From a bacterium UBP2_UBA4780 (GTDB taxonomy: Bacteria > Edwardsbacteria > AC1 > EtOH8): a stretch of DNA of 31,357 nucleotides. Positions within the stretch are counted from its first letter, which is position 1; every line of letters begins with the position of its first letter. The notes beneath the pieces were generated by a model. The model ran no database searches and was not told the DNA's origin. It saw nothing but the letters and a program-made list of their open reading frames with translations. This document shows, one piece after another, positions 1-7,891 of this stretch. The position numbers and the translations under genes are program-made. The stretch lies in assembly GCA_002403115.1 (NCBI GenBank), contig DHHE01000123.1, positions 4,759 through 36,115 of the forward strand, given 5' to 3'.

Positions 1-1047
1 ATGGTCACCTTTGTGCTGACCAAGACATCGTCTCCCGAGAGCTATGATAAGTCCGACACGCTGAAAGTTCCGGTGGGCTTTCCCAGGATACTGCTGGTGG
101 ACGACGACGCGGGCGCCGGATACGAGATCTACTACCGGGGTTCGCTGGACACGGCCAACGCGCTCTACCGCGACTGGCAGGTCAGCAGCCAGGGATCGCC
201 ATCCCAGGCCAAGCTGGACAGCTTCCCGGTGGTCATCTGGTTCACCGGGGACGACAGCCTGAACACCCTGACCTCCGAGGACACTACCAACCTTAAATCC
301 TACCTGGACGGCGGCGGCAAGCTGTTCATCTCCAGCAAGCAACTGGGTCAGCAGCTGGGTGCGACAGGTTTTTACGCCGACTACCTCAAGGCCCAGTTCG
401 TCAACAACAACGCCAATCAGAGGTTCATCCGTGGGGTGGCCGGGGACCCGATCGGCGGCTCGGTGGGGGACACCCTGGCCATCGGCTTCCAGAGCTGCGC
501 CAGCAACTACACCTCGCTCGACGCCATCCAGCCGTTGTCCGGGGCCGACACCTGCTTCGTATACCGGACATCGGGACTGCCGGGGGCCGTCAAGTACCAG
601 GGAACCTACAAAATGGTCTACTTCGGCTTCCCCTTCGAGGCCATCGGTGGCCCGCACCCGCGCTACCGGTATCGAACCGAAATAATGGGGAGGATCCTGG
701 CCTGGTTCGGCGGCATCGTACCCACGGGCGTGGAGGAGGCGCCATCAGACCTGAACACACCTGGCAGGCTCGCCATCAGCATCAGCGCCGCGCCCAACCC
801 CTTTCAATCGCGGGCCGTGCTGTCCTTCCGGCTGGAGAAGGAATCGCGGGCGGCCCTGTCGGTTTACAACAACCTGGGCCAGCGGGTAGCCACCGTCTTC
901 CGCGGCAGGCTGGGCGGGGGCGACCACCGACTGGCCTGGGACGGCAAGGGTGACGGAGGCCGGAATCTATCATCCGGCGTCTATTTCGTCAGGCTTGAGG
1001 CCGAAGGGCAGGGAGCGGCCATGGTCAGGGCCGTCAAGCTGCGCTGA
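1..1047 (+). CDS. Secreted protein, 3' part, with C-terminal FlgD/Ig-like (T9SS-type) sorting domain
   Basis: The reading frame is open from the first base. The product has no signal peptide and starts in mid-domain, so this is almost certainly the 3' end of a longer gene even though base 1 happens to read ATG. Residues about 28-240 contain a segment starting RILLVDDD and an STGD-like alpha/beta stretch seen in extracellular peptidase-type proteins of FCB-group bacteria. The last ~85 residues start with a PNPF motif, continue with a YNNLGQRV strand and a WDGKGDGG turn, and end SSGVYFVRLEAEG...VKLR. That is the classic FlgD-like Ig fold used as a type IX-type C-terminal signal. I infer export to the outer surface. 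The enzymatic role is unknown because the N-terminal part is outside the window. Confidence 0.75.
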   Translation: MVTFVLTKTSSPESYDKSDTLKVPVGFPRILLVDDDAGAGYEIYYRGSLDTANALYRDWQVSSQGSPSQAKLDSFPVVIWFTGDDSLNTLTSEDTTNLKSYLDGGGKLFISSKQLGQQLGATGFYADYLKAQFVNNNANQRFIRGVAGDPIGGSVGDTLAIGFQSCASNYTSLDAIQPLSGADTCFVYRTSGLPGAVKYQGTYKMVYFGFPFEAIGGPHPRYRYRTEIMGRILAWFGGIVPTGVEEAPSDLNTPGRLAISISAAPNPFQSRAVLSFRLEKESRAALSVYNNLGQRVATVFRGRLGGGDHRLAWDGKGDGGRNLSSGVYFVRLEAEGQGAAMVRAVKLR

Positions 1048-1064
1048 AAGCACCTAAGTAAATT

Positions 1065-1100
1065 GGGGCCGGGCCGTCAAAGGCGGCCCGGCCCCATCGT
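1065..1100 (+). terminator. Strong GC-rich hairpin after the secreted-protein gene
   Basis: A perfect 12-base-pair inverted repeat (GGGGCCGGGCCG at 1065-1076, CGGCCCGGCCCC at 1084-1095) with a 7-base loop lies 17 bases after the stop codon. The T-run behind it is weak (ATCGTTT), so this is a probable but not textbook intrinsic terminator. Confidence 0.6.
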
Positions 1101-1133
1101 TTCCGGGAAAGCCGACCCCCGTCAAGAAAATGG

Positions 1134-1162
1134 TTGAAATGAACCTCGGTTTCTGCAATAAT
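1134..1162 (+). promoter_or_regulatory. Sigma70-type promoter for the permease operon
   Basis: TTGAAA (1134-1139), a 17-base spacer, then AATAAT (1157-1162) preceded by TGC, giving an extended -10. A start of transcription near 1169 would leave an untranslated leader of about 190 bases before the ATG at 1357. Predicted from consensus only. Confidence 0.5.
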
Positions 1163-1168
1163 TACCGA

Positions 1169-1356
1169 AACTGGCCATCCCGACGATTCAGGACGAAAGA
1201 CCATACAATACCGGAGCCAGGCCATAATAGGCATGTCCGCCCCGGTGCCCAGGGACCATCTCCGACAAGGCGCCTTTTTCCAGGCAGCCACGGTTCGACT
1301 GCTCATCCGGCAACGCCCGAGCAAAAGGGATATCAATAACTCCGATAAGGCCGAAA
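1169..1356 (+). promoter_or_regulatory. Long 5' leader with terminator-like and competing hairpins (possible riboswitch or attenuator)
   Basis: This untranslated stretch sits between a promoter candidate and the permease start. GGTGCC (1244-1249) can pair with GGCGCC (1269-1274), which is followed by five Ts (1275-1279), resembling an intrinsic terminator. An alternative helix pairs ACCGG (1210-1214) with CCGGT (1242-1246) and shares three bases (1244-1246) with the terminator stem, so the two are mutually exclusive. A further helix GCAG/CTGC occurs downstream at about 1284-1302. I could not match the leader to a known riboswitch class by eye. Ion-responsive leaders are common upstream of transporters, which makes the idea plausible but unproven. 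Confidence 0.35.
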
Positions 1357-2661
1357 ATGAACCATTCAGTCATCATCGCCATCGTCGTTTTCGCGGCCAC
1401 CTACGTGGCCATCGGGATGGAGAAAATCCACCGGACCACGGTGGCCATCTCGGGGGCGCTGCTGCTCATGATCTTCGGGGTGCTGGACATGAAGGAGGCC
1501 ATCGGGTTCATCAGCTGGGAGACCATCGGCCTCCTGCTTGGCATGTTCTGCATCGTCTCCGCCCTGTCGGAATCTGGCTTCTTCACCTACCTGGCCCTGG
1601 TGCTGGCCAGGAGGCTGAACTACGACCCGGTGAGGATACTGGTGGTCTTCCCCATCGTCACCGGGGTACTGGCCTGCTTCATGGACTCCATCACAGTGAT
1701 GCTGTTCTTCGCCACCCTGACCTTCGAGCTGGCCCGGCTGCTTAAGGTGGACCCGGTGCCGCTGGTGGTGGCCGAGGTCTGCCTGGCCAACACCGGGGGC
1801 TCGGCCACCCTGGTGGGCGACCCGCCCAACGTCATCCTGGGCACCATGCTGGGGTACAACTTCAACGACTTCGTGGCCAACACCGGGCCCATCGCCCTGG
1901 TGGCCGGCGCGGCCTCGGTCCTGTATTTCTATCTCCAGTTCCGGGGCAAGATGAGGTCCAGCCAGCCGGTGGACCGGGCGGAGCTGGACCGGCTGGACCC
2001 GGCCGGCGCCATCAAGGACCCCAAGACCATGAAGATGGGCCTGGCCGCGTTCGGCATCGCCATCCTTTTTCTGATCGTCCATCCCTTCGTCGAGCACGCC
2101 GGGATACCCCTGACCGTACCGATGGCGGCGCTGCTGCCGGCCTTCGGACTGCTGGTCCTCGGCGGCCGCCGGACCGAGATCGTGCTGCACAAGGTGGAGT
2201 ACGAGGTGCTGCTTTTCTTCATGGGCCTGTTCATCGTGGTCGGCGGGCTGGAGAAAACAGGAGTCATCCGCTACCTGGCCGAGGGGGTGGCCGTGTTGTT
2301 CGAGGGGAACCACATCGGCCTGATAGCCGCCCTGGTCTGGGGGTCGGGGATTTCCTCGGCGGTGGTGGACAATGTTCCCTTCGCCCTGACCATGGCCTAC
2401 GTCATCAAGGACCTGGCGGCCACCTCCGGCGCCATGGCCCTTTCCATGATGGTGTGGGCGGTGGCCATGGGCACAGACATCGGGGGCAATTTCACGCCCA
2501 TCGGAGCATCGGCCAACGTGGTGGCCTACAACTCGCTGGAGAAGAAGGGGATCACCATCGGCTGGATACGGTGGATCAAACTGGCCGTGCCGTGCACGGT
2601 GGTGGCCCTGCTCATCTCCACCGTCATGCTGATAGCCAAATATCTAATACGCTTTTATTAA
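1357..2661 (+). CDS. ArsB/NhaD-family ion permease (SLC13/CitMHS-like fold)
   Basis: The 434-residue product is an inner-membrane transporter with about 11-12 hydrophobic segments. The two inverted-repeat signatures of the ArsB/NhaD/P-protein family are present: NTGGSATLVGDPPNVILG near residues 147-164 and GTDIGGNFTPIGASANVVAY near 370-390. A SSAVVDNVPFALTMAYV helix and the FFMGLFIVVGGLEKTG segment are also there. Family members move Na+/H+, arsenite or organic anions; the sequence alone does not decide the substrate, and an NhaD-like antiporter is one possibility. It is the first gene of a plus-strand operon behind a long leader, and a UspA-like gene follows after 10 bases. The Shine-Dalgarno is weak (AAGG 9 bases before the ATG). 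Confidence 0.88.
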   Translation: MNHSVIIAIVVFAATYVAIGMEKIHRTTVAISGALLLMIFGVLDMKEAIGFISWETIGLLLGMFCIVSALSESGFFTYLALVLARRLNYDPVRILVVFPIVTGVLACFMDSITVMLFFATLTFELARLLKVDPVPLVVAEVCLANTGGSATLVGDPPNVILGTMLGYNFNDFVANTGPIALVAGAASVLYFYLQFRGKMRSSQPVDRAELDRLDPAGAIKDPKTMKMGLAAFGIAILFLIVHPFVEHAGIPLTVPMAALLPAFGLLVLGGRRTEIVLHKVEYEVLLFFMGLFIVVGGLEKTGVIRYLAEGVAVLFEGNHIGLIAALVWGSGISSAVVDNVPFALTMAYVIKDLAATSGAMALSMMVWAVAMGTDIGGNFTPIGASANVVAYNSLEKKGITIGWIRWIKLAVPCTVVALLISTVMLIAKYLIRFY

Positions 2662-2671
2662 GGAAGCAGAG

Positions 2672-3130
2672 ATGACAAAGAGAATAGTGGCCTGTTTCGG
2701 CGAGGCGGAGAAGGGCGAGGCGGTGCTGGAGGCGGGCAGGAAGTACGCCGCGCTGCTGGGCGCCGAGCTGGTCATCGTCCACGTCCAGACCACCCTGACC
2801 GGCATGACCGGATACTACGAGAGGCTGTTCCACGAGGAGTTGGACGAGATAGAGCGCATCTTCGGCGGCCCGGGCAAGGACGAGCTGCTCACCGCCAGGA
2901 GGTATTTTCAGGGCGCCGGCCAGCTTCCCCATTTCAAGCTGATCTCGGGCGACGTCCTGGCGGAGCTCCTGAAGGAGCTGGACAACGGAGACTATCTGCT
3001 GGCGGTGGTGGGGGCCAGGCCGGACGGGTCCTTGGGAAGAACGGCCGAAGGGCTGATCCGGCGGTCGCCTGCGGACGTGCTGGTGGCCAAGGGGCAACCG
3101 GCGGACGGCCGCACCAGGCCACAGGAATGA
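2672..3130 (+). CDS. UspA-like universal stress domain protein
   Basis: A 152-residue cytoplasmic protein with the Rossmann-like Usp fold. It starts TKRIVACFGEAEKG, has an ELVIVHVQ strand near residue 35, and ends with a GARPDGSLGRTAEGLIRRSPADVLVAK segment that aligns with the ATP-binding loop and final strand of Usp proteins. The nucleotide-binding motif (G-2x-G-9x-G-S/T) is only loosely kept, so ATP binding is uncertain. It lies 10 bases after the permease stop and is preceded by AGGAAGCAGAG, so it is co-transcribed. Usp domains are often fused or adjacent to ion transporters, so I infer that it modulates the permease. Confidence 0.75.
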   Translation: MTKRIVACFGEAEKGEAVLEAGRKYAALLGAELVIVHVQTTLTGMTGYYERLFHEELDEIERIFGGPGKDELLTARRYFQGAGQLPHFKLISGDVLAELLKELDNGDYLLAVVGARPDGSLGRTAEGLIRRSPADVLVAKGQPADGRTRPQE

Positions 3131-3153
3131 GGGTTTAGCGGGAAAAGGGGGCG

Positions 3154-5883
3154 ATGGCCGAGAGAACCCGGATATCAGAGTTGGAACGCTGCGCAGGCTC
3201 CTCAAGCAGGTACCTGGGAAGGATCGATGAGTCCTGGGGCAGAAGGAGCCAATGCCGGGAGCAACTCGGCCAGCTAAGGGAGTTCCTCCGGGAGCGCGGG
3301 ATAGATCCGGGCCTGCTGGCGCCCTTCTCCAAGGGCGGGGAAGGCGGGGTGGTCTACTTCGAGCTGCCGCTGGGCGCCAGGGAATTCCACAGCCAGGCCA
3401 CCCACCTGCTCTTGGACTGCTGCCGCCAGGAGGTGCTGGGCCAGCCGGACGAAAAACTATGGGACAAATGGCGCGAGTTCGGCCAGAACCTCTACTACGG
3501 GACGGTCGAGGACCTCTACCTGAACTTCTGCACCCAGGCTCCCGGCCTGGCCCTGGCCTTCGAGCTTGGCTACCGCAAGCTGATGGCCGAGTCGTCGGCC
3601 GCCTGGTGGGAGGGACAAACAGCCAGGGTCAAGGCCAGAAGGCCGGAGATAACCCAGAGGTTCCTGCTGGAGCTGAACGGGCTCATCAGGCCTTTCCGCC
3701 AGGCGGCCGCCCAGAAGCACGGCTTCGACCTCAAGGTGTTCGAACGTTTCAGCGACCTGGGTTGGGAGATGGACATGGACCCGGCCCGGCCCCGGGCCGT
3801 GGATTTCGTCTGCCAGCTGCGGGAGAAGGGCCTGACCCCCTGGCTGCTGGGAGAGCTGTTCCCCCTGCTGTACCAGGAGCAGATCAAGTCCCAGGAGGAG
3901 ATCATCTGGGAGACGCTTAAGTCGTCGAGCTTCTCCAAGCCGGAGGAGATGACGGCCGTGATCGGCGGGCGCCTGCCCCGGGTCTCGGAACAGGCCCTGC
4001 GGGAGATCCAGAAGATGCTGGCCAAGCGGGCCGGCGAGCTGGAGGCCCGGGTGTCCCAGGAGCTGGCCGAGTTGCAGAAATTCTCGGCCCGGGTCAAGAA
4101 GCAGACCCAGGAGCTGATATCACAGAACAACGGAGAGATGACCAGGGTGGTGGAGACCAGATTATACTCCGAGAACCTGGCCAACCTCACCGCCAGGATC
4201 ACCGACACCCAGATCCAGTTCCAGCGCGGCTTGACCGGGCAGTTGTGGTATCTCCAGGACCTGGACCGGAAGGAGCGGAACCTCCAGGGCGTGATCGAGA
4301 GATGCCAGTACCTGGCCAGGATACCGCCGGCCGAGCTGCAGGCCATGCTGACCTCGAAGTCCGGCGACCAGGGGACGGACATTCTGGAGCACATCGCCCA
4401 GTACAAACTGCTGCAGAAGAAGCTGGGCCAGGGCTGGGACCAGTGGACAAAAGCGCGCGGAAAGCAGCTGGCCGACCTTATCAAGGCCGCCCTGGAACAA
4501 CCGCAACCAAAGGAGGCCAAGGCAGGGGCGGAGGGTCACCGGGAGGCAGACAGGAGATCGCTGAACCTGCTGGTCGAGGAGACCGGGGGCAAGCGGGCCT
4601 ACCACGTGGAGAGGCTGACGGCGGCTTACCGGAGCTTTATATCGGACCAGGCCGAGCTTTTGATCAACTACGGCCGGCTGGCCGGGATGATCCGGCTGTG
4701 GCCGCCGCCGCTCACCAGGACTCCGCCGGTGCTCAGGCAGCAGGAGATGTTCGACGAAGTCAGGTTCCTGAGCGACGGCTACCGGCAGGGGGAAAGTTAC
4801 TTCCTGTTCTCGGCCCAGGGCCCGATACTGCCGAGGAAGTCCGGGGCCGGGATGGCCCCGGCCGATCCGGCCAAAGCCGTGCGAAAGCACGCCAGGACGG
4901 CGACGGTGCTGGTCTACGACATTAGGGGTTCCAGCTTCATGAGCGCCAAGCTCCGCAACGCGGAAAAGGAGCGGGAGGTCAAGAACAAGCTGGGCTACCT
5001 GGTGGCCCAGGCCATCAGACAGCACGGTGGGTTCCTGGTCAAGGACACCGGTGACGGGGGGGTGGCCTGGTTCGGCGAAAACGCCGGCGAACTGTACGAC
5101 AAGTGCTACAAGGAGGTCACCACCGGGAAGGGGCTGCGGCTCCGCCACTCCATCGGCTCGGGGGCCGAGGTCACCATGCTGCCATCGGCCGAATCGGCCG
5201 CCCAGGCCCTGTCCTGTTCGGCCTCCATGCTCCGGCTGGCCGAGACGTTCATCCAGGACAATTTCAACAGCTACCGCGAATGGTTCCGGGAGGCCAAGGA
5301 ACGCGAGATCCTTTACGAGGGCATGAGCTACGCCGTCCTGCCCCCCGAGTTCAAGGCCCTGTTCCGCATCGGGATCGGAGTGGCCTCCGGCCAGCCGGGC
5401 CGGGACCTGACCCTCAGCCTGAATGCCCTGGGGGACATGGACCTGTGCGGCACGCTGGTTAACGACGCCAGCCTGCTGGCCGGGGGGCGCGACCCGTCGC
5501 ATTCCACCATCCTGGCCGACCACGCCACCTGCTTCAACCTGATGCTGAACTCGGAACGTTTCAGTTCCTCCTACCTCCACCAGTTCTGGGAGGCCAAGGC
5601 CGAGGGGCCGGACGCCTGGGAGACCAAGCTCAGGGAGTCGGCGGCCCTGGCGGAGACGGTCCTGCCCGACGGCAGCTACCATTTTCCTGGGCCCGGACTG
5701 GCCATCAGGCGGGCCGGATACCATTACTCGGGACGGTCCGGCATCTCCAAGGAGCACAGCCTGGAACTGGAGCCGGAGGACCAATGCCTGGACATCCATG
5801 AGGACGCCAGGCTGGTGGCCGGCGACAACTGCGAGGTGAGAGTGGTTTACGAAGTCCAACCCAGCGAGGCGGAGAAGCCCTGA
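3154..5883 (+). CDS. Large coiled-coil protein with C-terminal class III adenylate/guanylate cyclase domain
   Basis: 909 residues. Residues 1-560 are largely helical with a clear coiled coil around 275-400 and no recognised sensor domain; no membrane segment is evident. The cyclase homology domain spans about 583-830. Both metal-binding aspartates are present: D589 in VYDIRGSS and D634 in VKDTGDGG. The residues that usually select adenine are K630 and D763 (in DMDLCGTLVN). The transition-state asparagine is N770, but the family's arginine four positions on (VNxAAR) is leucine (L774), which usually lowers or abolishes activity. I infer cAMP synthesis or a degenerate cyclase acting as a nucleotide sensor. 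The start is supported by AAAAGGGGGCG just upstream. The stop overlaps the next start in TGATG, showing translational coupling to the GGDEF gene. Confidence 0.82.
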   Translation: MAERTRISELERCAGSSSRYLGRIDESWGRRSQCREQLGQLREFLRERGIDPGLLAPFSKGGEGGVVYFELPLGAREFHSQATHLLLDCCRQEVLGQPDEKLWDKWREFGQNLYYGTVEDLYLNFCTQAPGLALAFELGYRKLMAESSAAWWEGQTARVKARRPEITQRFLLELNGLIRPFRQAAAQKHGFDLKVFERFSDLGWEMDMDPARPRAVDFVCQLREKGLTPWLLGELFPLLYQEQIKSQEEIIWETLKSSSFSKPEEMTAVIGGRLPRVSEQALREIQKMLAKRAGELEARVSQELAELQKFSARVKKQTQELISQNNGEMTRVVETRLYSENLANLTARITDTQIQFQRGLTGQLWYLQDLDRKERNLQGVIERCQYLARIPPAELQAMLTSKSGDQGTDILEHIAQYKLLQKKLGQGWDQWTKARGKQLADLIKAALEQPQPKEAKAGAEGHREADRRSLNLLVEETGGKRAYHVERLTAAYRSFISDQAELLINYGRLAGMIRLWPPPLTRTPPVLRQQEMFDEVRFLSDGYRQGESYFLFSAQGPILPRKSGAGMAPADPAKAVRKHARTATVLVYDIRGSSFMSAKLRNAEKEREVKNKLGYLVAQAIRQHGGFLVKDTGDGGVAWFGENAGELYDKCYKEVTTGKGLRLRHSIGSGAEVTMLPSAESAAQALSCSASMLRLAETFIQDNFNSYREWFREAKEREILYEGMSYAVLPPEFKALFRIGIGVASGQPGRDLTLSLNALGDMDLCGTLVNDASLLAGGRDPSHSTILADHATCFNLMLNSERFSSSYLHQFWEAKAEGPDAWETKLRESAALAETVLPDGSYHFPGPGLAIRRAGYHYSGRSGISKEHSLELEPEDQCLDIHEDARLVAGDNCEVRVVYEVQPSEAEKP

Positions 5884-7295
5884 TGGCCGTCATCCTGATC
5901 GTCGACGAAGACCGGCTGTTCGCCCTGACCCTGGTGCACGTGCTCAACAGCCACGGTCACCAGCCGGTGCTGGCCGACTCCGAGCGGGAGGCGATGGAGG
6001 CCCTGGAGCGGGGAGAGGCCGACCTGGTGCTGCTGAGCGCCGAGATGGCCGGAAGGAAGAACCTGAACCTGCTGAAGGCCATCAGAAAGGCCAGGCCGGA
6101 GCTGCCGGTGGTGCTGTCGGTGGCCCGGACGGTGCCCAAGGACACCCGGGACCAGCTGCGCGGCGGGCTCTACGACTACATCAACAAGCCCTTCGGCCAT
6201 GTGGAGCTTCTGATGACGGTGGAGAGGGGCCTGGAGCGCAAAAGGCTGCTGCAGGAGAACCGGGAGCTGCTGGGCGACCTGGAGCAGCGGGTCAGGGAGC
6301 TGTCCACCTTCAACCTGGTGGCCAAGACGCTGAACTCCACCCTGAACCTCAAGGAGGTGCTGGACATCGTCATGAACAAGATCAAGGACCTGATCATGGC
6401 CGAGGCCTGGTCGATCCTGATGCTGGACGAGTCCACCAACGAGCTGGTCTTCGAGGTGGCCCTGGGGGAAAAAGGGGAGCAGGTTAAGGAGATGCGGCTG
6501 GCCATGGGTCAGGGGGTGGCCGGCTGGGTGGCCCAGAACCAGCAGCCGGTGATAGTGGCCGATGCCGCCTCCGACCAGCGTTTCTTCAAGGGGGTGGACC
6601 AGCGCACCGGCTTCCGCACCCAGTCGATCATCGCCACGCCCCTGATCTCGAGGGGGAGGCTGCTGGGGGTGGTGGAGATCATGAACAAGATGGGGGACGC
6701 TCCCTTCGACGATAAGGACCTGGAGCTACTGCAGATCCTGGCCGACCACGCGGCCATCGCCATCGAGAACGCCCGGCTCTACGAGAAGGCCCAGAGGCTG
6801 GCCATCACCGACGACCTCACCGGGCTTTACAACTCCCGCCACTGCGACCTGTTCATGAAGGAGGCTCTCAAGAAGGCCCGGTCGGCCGGACTCCCCCTGT
6901 CGATCATCTTCATCGACCTGGACCACATGAAGGAGGTGGACGACAGCTATGGGCACCTGCTGGGGGGCCAGACCCTGCGCGAGGTAGCCGAGCGGATCGC
7001 GGCCCTGGTCAGGCCCCCGGACATGGCCTCGCGCTACGGGGGGGACGAGTACGTCATGGTGCTGCCGGGCAAGGGGCCCGAGGCCGCCCTGAAACTGGCC
7101 GAGGAGATCAGGGTGCGGATAGCCGCCGAACCGTTCCTGACAGCCGAGAAGCTTTCCTGCCGGCTGACGGCCAGCATCGGCATCGCCTGCTACCCGCAGC
7201 ACGGTGGCACCACCGACGAGCTGCTTTCCAAGGCCGACAAGGCCATGTACCGGGTCAAGGAGACCGGGAAGAACCGGGTGGAGCTGGCCGGATGA
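5883..7295 (+). CDS. Receiver-like / GAF / GGDEF diguanylate cyclase
   Basis: 470 residues in three parts. A receiver-like domain (1-118) has the acidic pair in VDED and the conserved lysine in NKPF (K102), but serine (S52, in LVLLSAEM) where the phosphoacceptor aspartate is expected. It is therefore probably not phosphorylated in the normal way. After a helical linker comes a GAF domain (about 140-295), then a GGDEF domain (about 305-468) with an intact active site GGDEY at 386-390. An RxxD inhibitory site, RPPD at 377-380, lies exactly five residues before it. The predicted activity is synthesis of c-di-GMP from GTP with product inhibition, tuned by GAF ligand binding. It is coupled to the cyclase gene by a one-base overlap. 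Confidence 0.93.
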   Translation: MAVILIVDEDRLFALTLVHVLNSHGHQPVLADSEREAMEALERGEADLVLLSAEMAGRKNLNLLKAIRKARPELPVVLSVARTVPKDTRDQLRGGLYDYINKPFGHVELLMTVERGLERKRLLQENRELLGDLEQRVRELSTFNLVAKTLNSTLNLKEVLDIVMNKIKDLIMAEAWSILMLDESTNELVFEVALGEKGEQVKEMRLAMGQGVAGWVAQNQQPVIVADAASDQRFFKGVDQRTGFRTQSIIATPLISRGRLLGVVEIMNKMGDAPFDDKDLELLQILADHAAIAIENARLYEKAQRLAITDDLTGLYNSRHCDLFMKEALKKARSAGLPLSIIFIDLDHMKEVDDSYGHLLGGQTLREVAERIAALVRPPDMASRYGGDEYVMVLPGKGPEAALKLAEEIRVRIAAEPFLTAEKLSCRLTASIGIACYPQHGGTTDELLSKADKAMYRVKETGKNRVELAG

Positions 7296-7311
7296 GGGGG
7301 AAGGAGGGTTG

Positions 7312-7677
7312 ATGGCCATGGGCCGGTGCCCGAAATGCGGCCGGCGATACGGCCAGGATATCGAGAATTGCCCCGACTGCGGGATCCCCTTGCATATTGA
7401 GGGGGAAGGGTCAGAGGAGCTGGTGTCCGTCTACGAGCCGCCGGACCAGATGGCGGCCCTGGCGGCGGTGGCCCGGCTCGAGGAGCAGGGCATAGAGGCG
7501 GTGGCCAAATCCGAGCAGATAGCCATGTACGACGGCCTGGCCATGATGATGCGCCCCCGGTGGGGCCAGGTGCTGGTGCTGGGCAGTCACCGCCTGCGGG
7601 CTCGAGAGATCCTGGAAGATTTTCTCGCCGACAGCCAGGGAGCGGAGGGAACCGGGGACGAACCGGGGAAAGGCTGA
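7312..7677 (+). CDS. Small zinc-ribbon protein with DUF2007-like domain
   Basis: 121 residues from ATG 7312, chosen because AAGGAGG (7301-7307) sits in front of it; an upstream in-frame ATG would run inside the GGDEF gene. The N-terminus carries two CPxCG knuckles (CPKCG and CPDCG, residues about 6-25), a classic zinc ribbon. Residues about 38-108 (VYEPPDQMAALAAVARLEEQ...WGQVLVLGSHRLRAREIL) resemble the DUF2007 putative signal-transducing domain, a small ferredoxin-like fold. The function is unknown. As the last gene of the permease/cyclase operon, 16 bases behind the diguanylate cyclase, it may be a regulatory accessory. Confidence 0.75.
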   Translation: MAMGRCPKCGRRYGQDIENCPDCGIPLHIEGEGSEELVSVYEPPDQMAALAAVARLEEQGIEAVAKSEQIAMYDGLAMMMRPRWGQVLVLGSHRLRAREILEDFLADSQGAEGTGDEPGKG

Positions 7678-7708
7678 TCCGGGCTTGGTGGCGACAGGCC
7701 GCCGGGGG

Positions 7709-7740
7709 ATAAAAAAACCGCAGGCCGTCAAGCCTGCGGT
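7709..7740 (-). terminator. Intrinsic terminator of tRNA-Leu
   Basis: On the minus strand a 9-base-pair stem (7717-7725 with 7732-7740, ACCGCAGGC/GCCTGCGGT) with a 6-base loop is followed by a run of seven Ts. It begins 9 bases after the CCA end of the tRNA. On the plus strand there is no T-run after the stem, so it serves only the tRNA. Confidence 0.88.
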
Positions 7741-7749
7741 GAAACCGTC

Positions 7750-7836
7750 TGGTGCCGAGGGGGGGGGTCGAACCCCCATGTCCTTGCGAACACTAAGTCC
7801 TGAGCCTAGCGCGTCTGCCAATTCCGCCACCTCGGC
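7750..7836 (-). tRNA. tRNA-Leu (anticodon CAG), CCA encoded
   Basis: 87 bases including the encoded CCA at 7750-7752. The acceptor stem is GCCGAGG/CCTCGGC, the discriminator is A, and the anticodon stem CTAGG/CTTAG surrounds the loop CTCAGGA (anticodon CAG). A long variable arm (TGTTC/GGACA) is present, as required for a class II leucine tRNA. The T arm is GGGGG-TTCGACC-CCCCC. A strong promoter and an intrinsic terminator flank it, so it is a monocistronic unit. Confidence 0.97.
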
Positions 7837-7847
7837 GCACCGATGCA

Positions 7848-7877
7848 ATTATAGTACAAAAAGCCGCCTCCTGTCAA
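7848..7877 (-). promoter_or_regulatory. Consensus sigma70 promoter of tRNA-Leu
   Basis: Read on the minus strand, TTGACA (7877-7872) and TATAAT (7853-7848) both match the consensus perfectly with an 18-base spacer. Transcription would start near 7841, leaving about five bases before the mature tRNA 5' end at 7836. Confidence 0.9.
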
Positions 7878-7891
7878 CCCGACTTTAACGC

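Noticed and set aside
80..120. LVDDD motif suggesting a response-regulator receiver in the first gene
   Set aside because: The rest of the domain lacks receiver features and the protein ends in a secretion-type Ig domain; RILLVDDD is common in extracellular proteins of this group.
1366..2313. Long minus-strand open frames opposite the permease and other GC-rich genes
   Set aside because: Their products are low-complexity and rich in H, G, R, P and Q with no domain; they are antisense shadows of codon bias.
7204..7311. N-terminal extension of the zinc-ribbon gene into the GGDEF gene
   Set aside because: The extra residues are a shadow of the GGDEF frame, and a strong AAGGAGG site marks ATG 7312.
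7754..7767. Run of nine Gs as a possible sequencing error
   Set aside because: It is fully explained by the tRNA-Leu T stem and acceptor stem, which fold correctly with this count.
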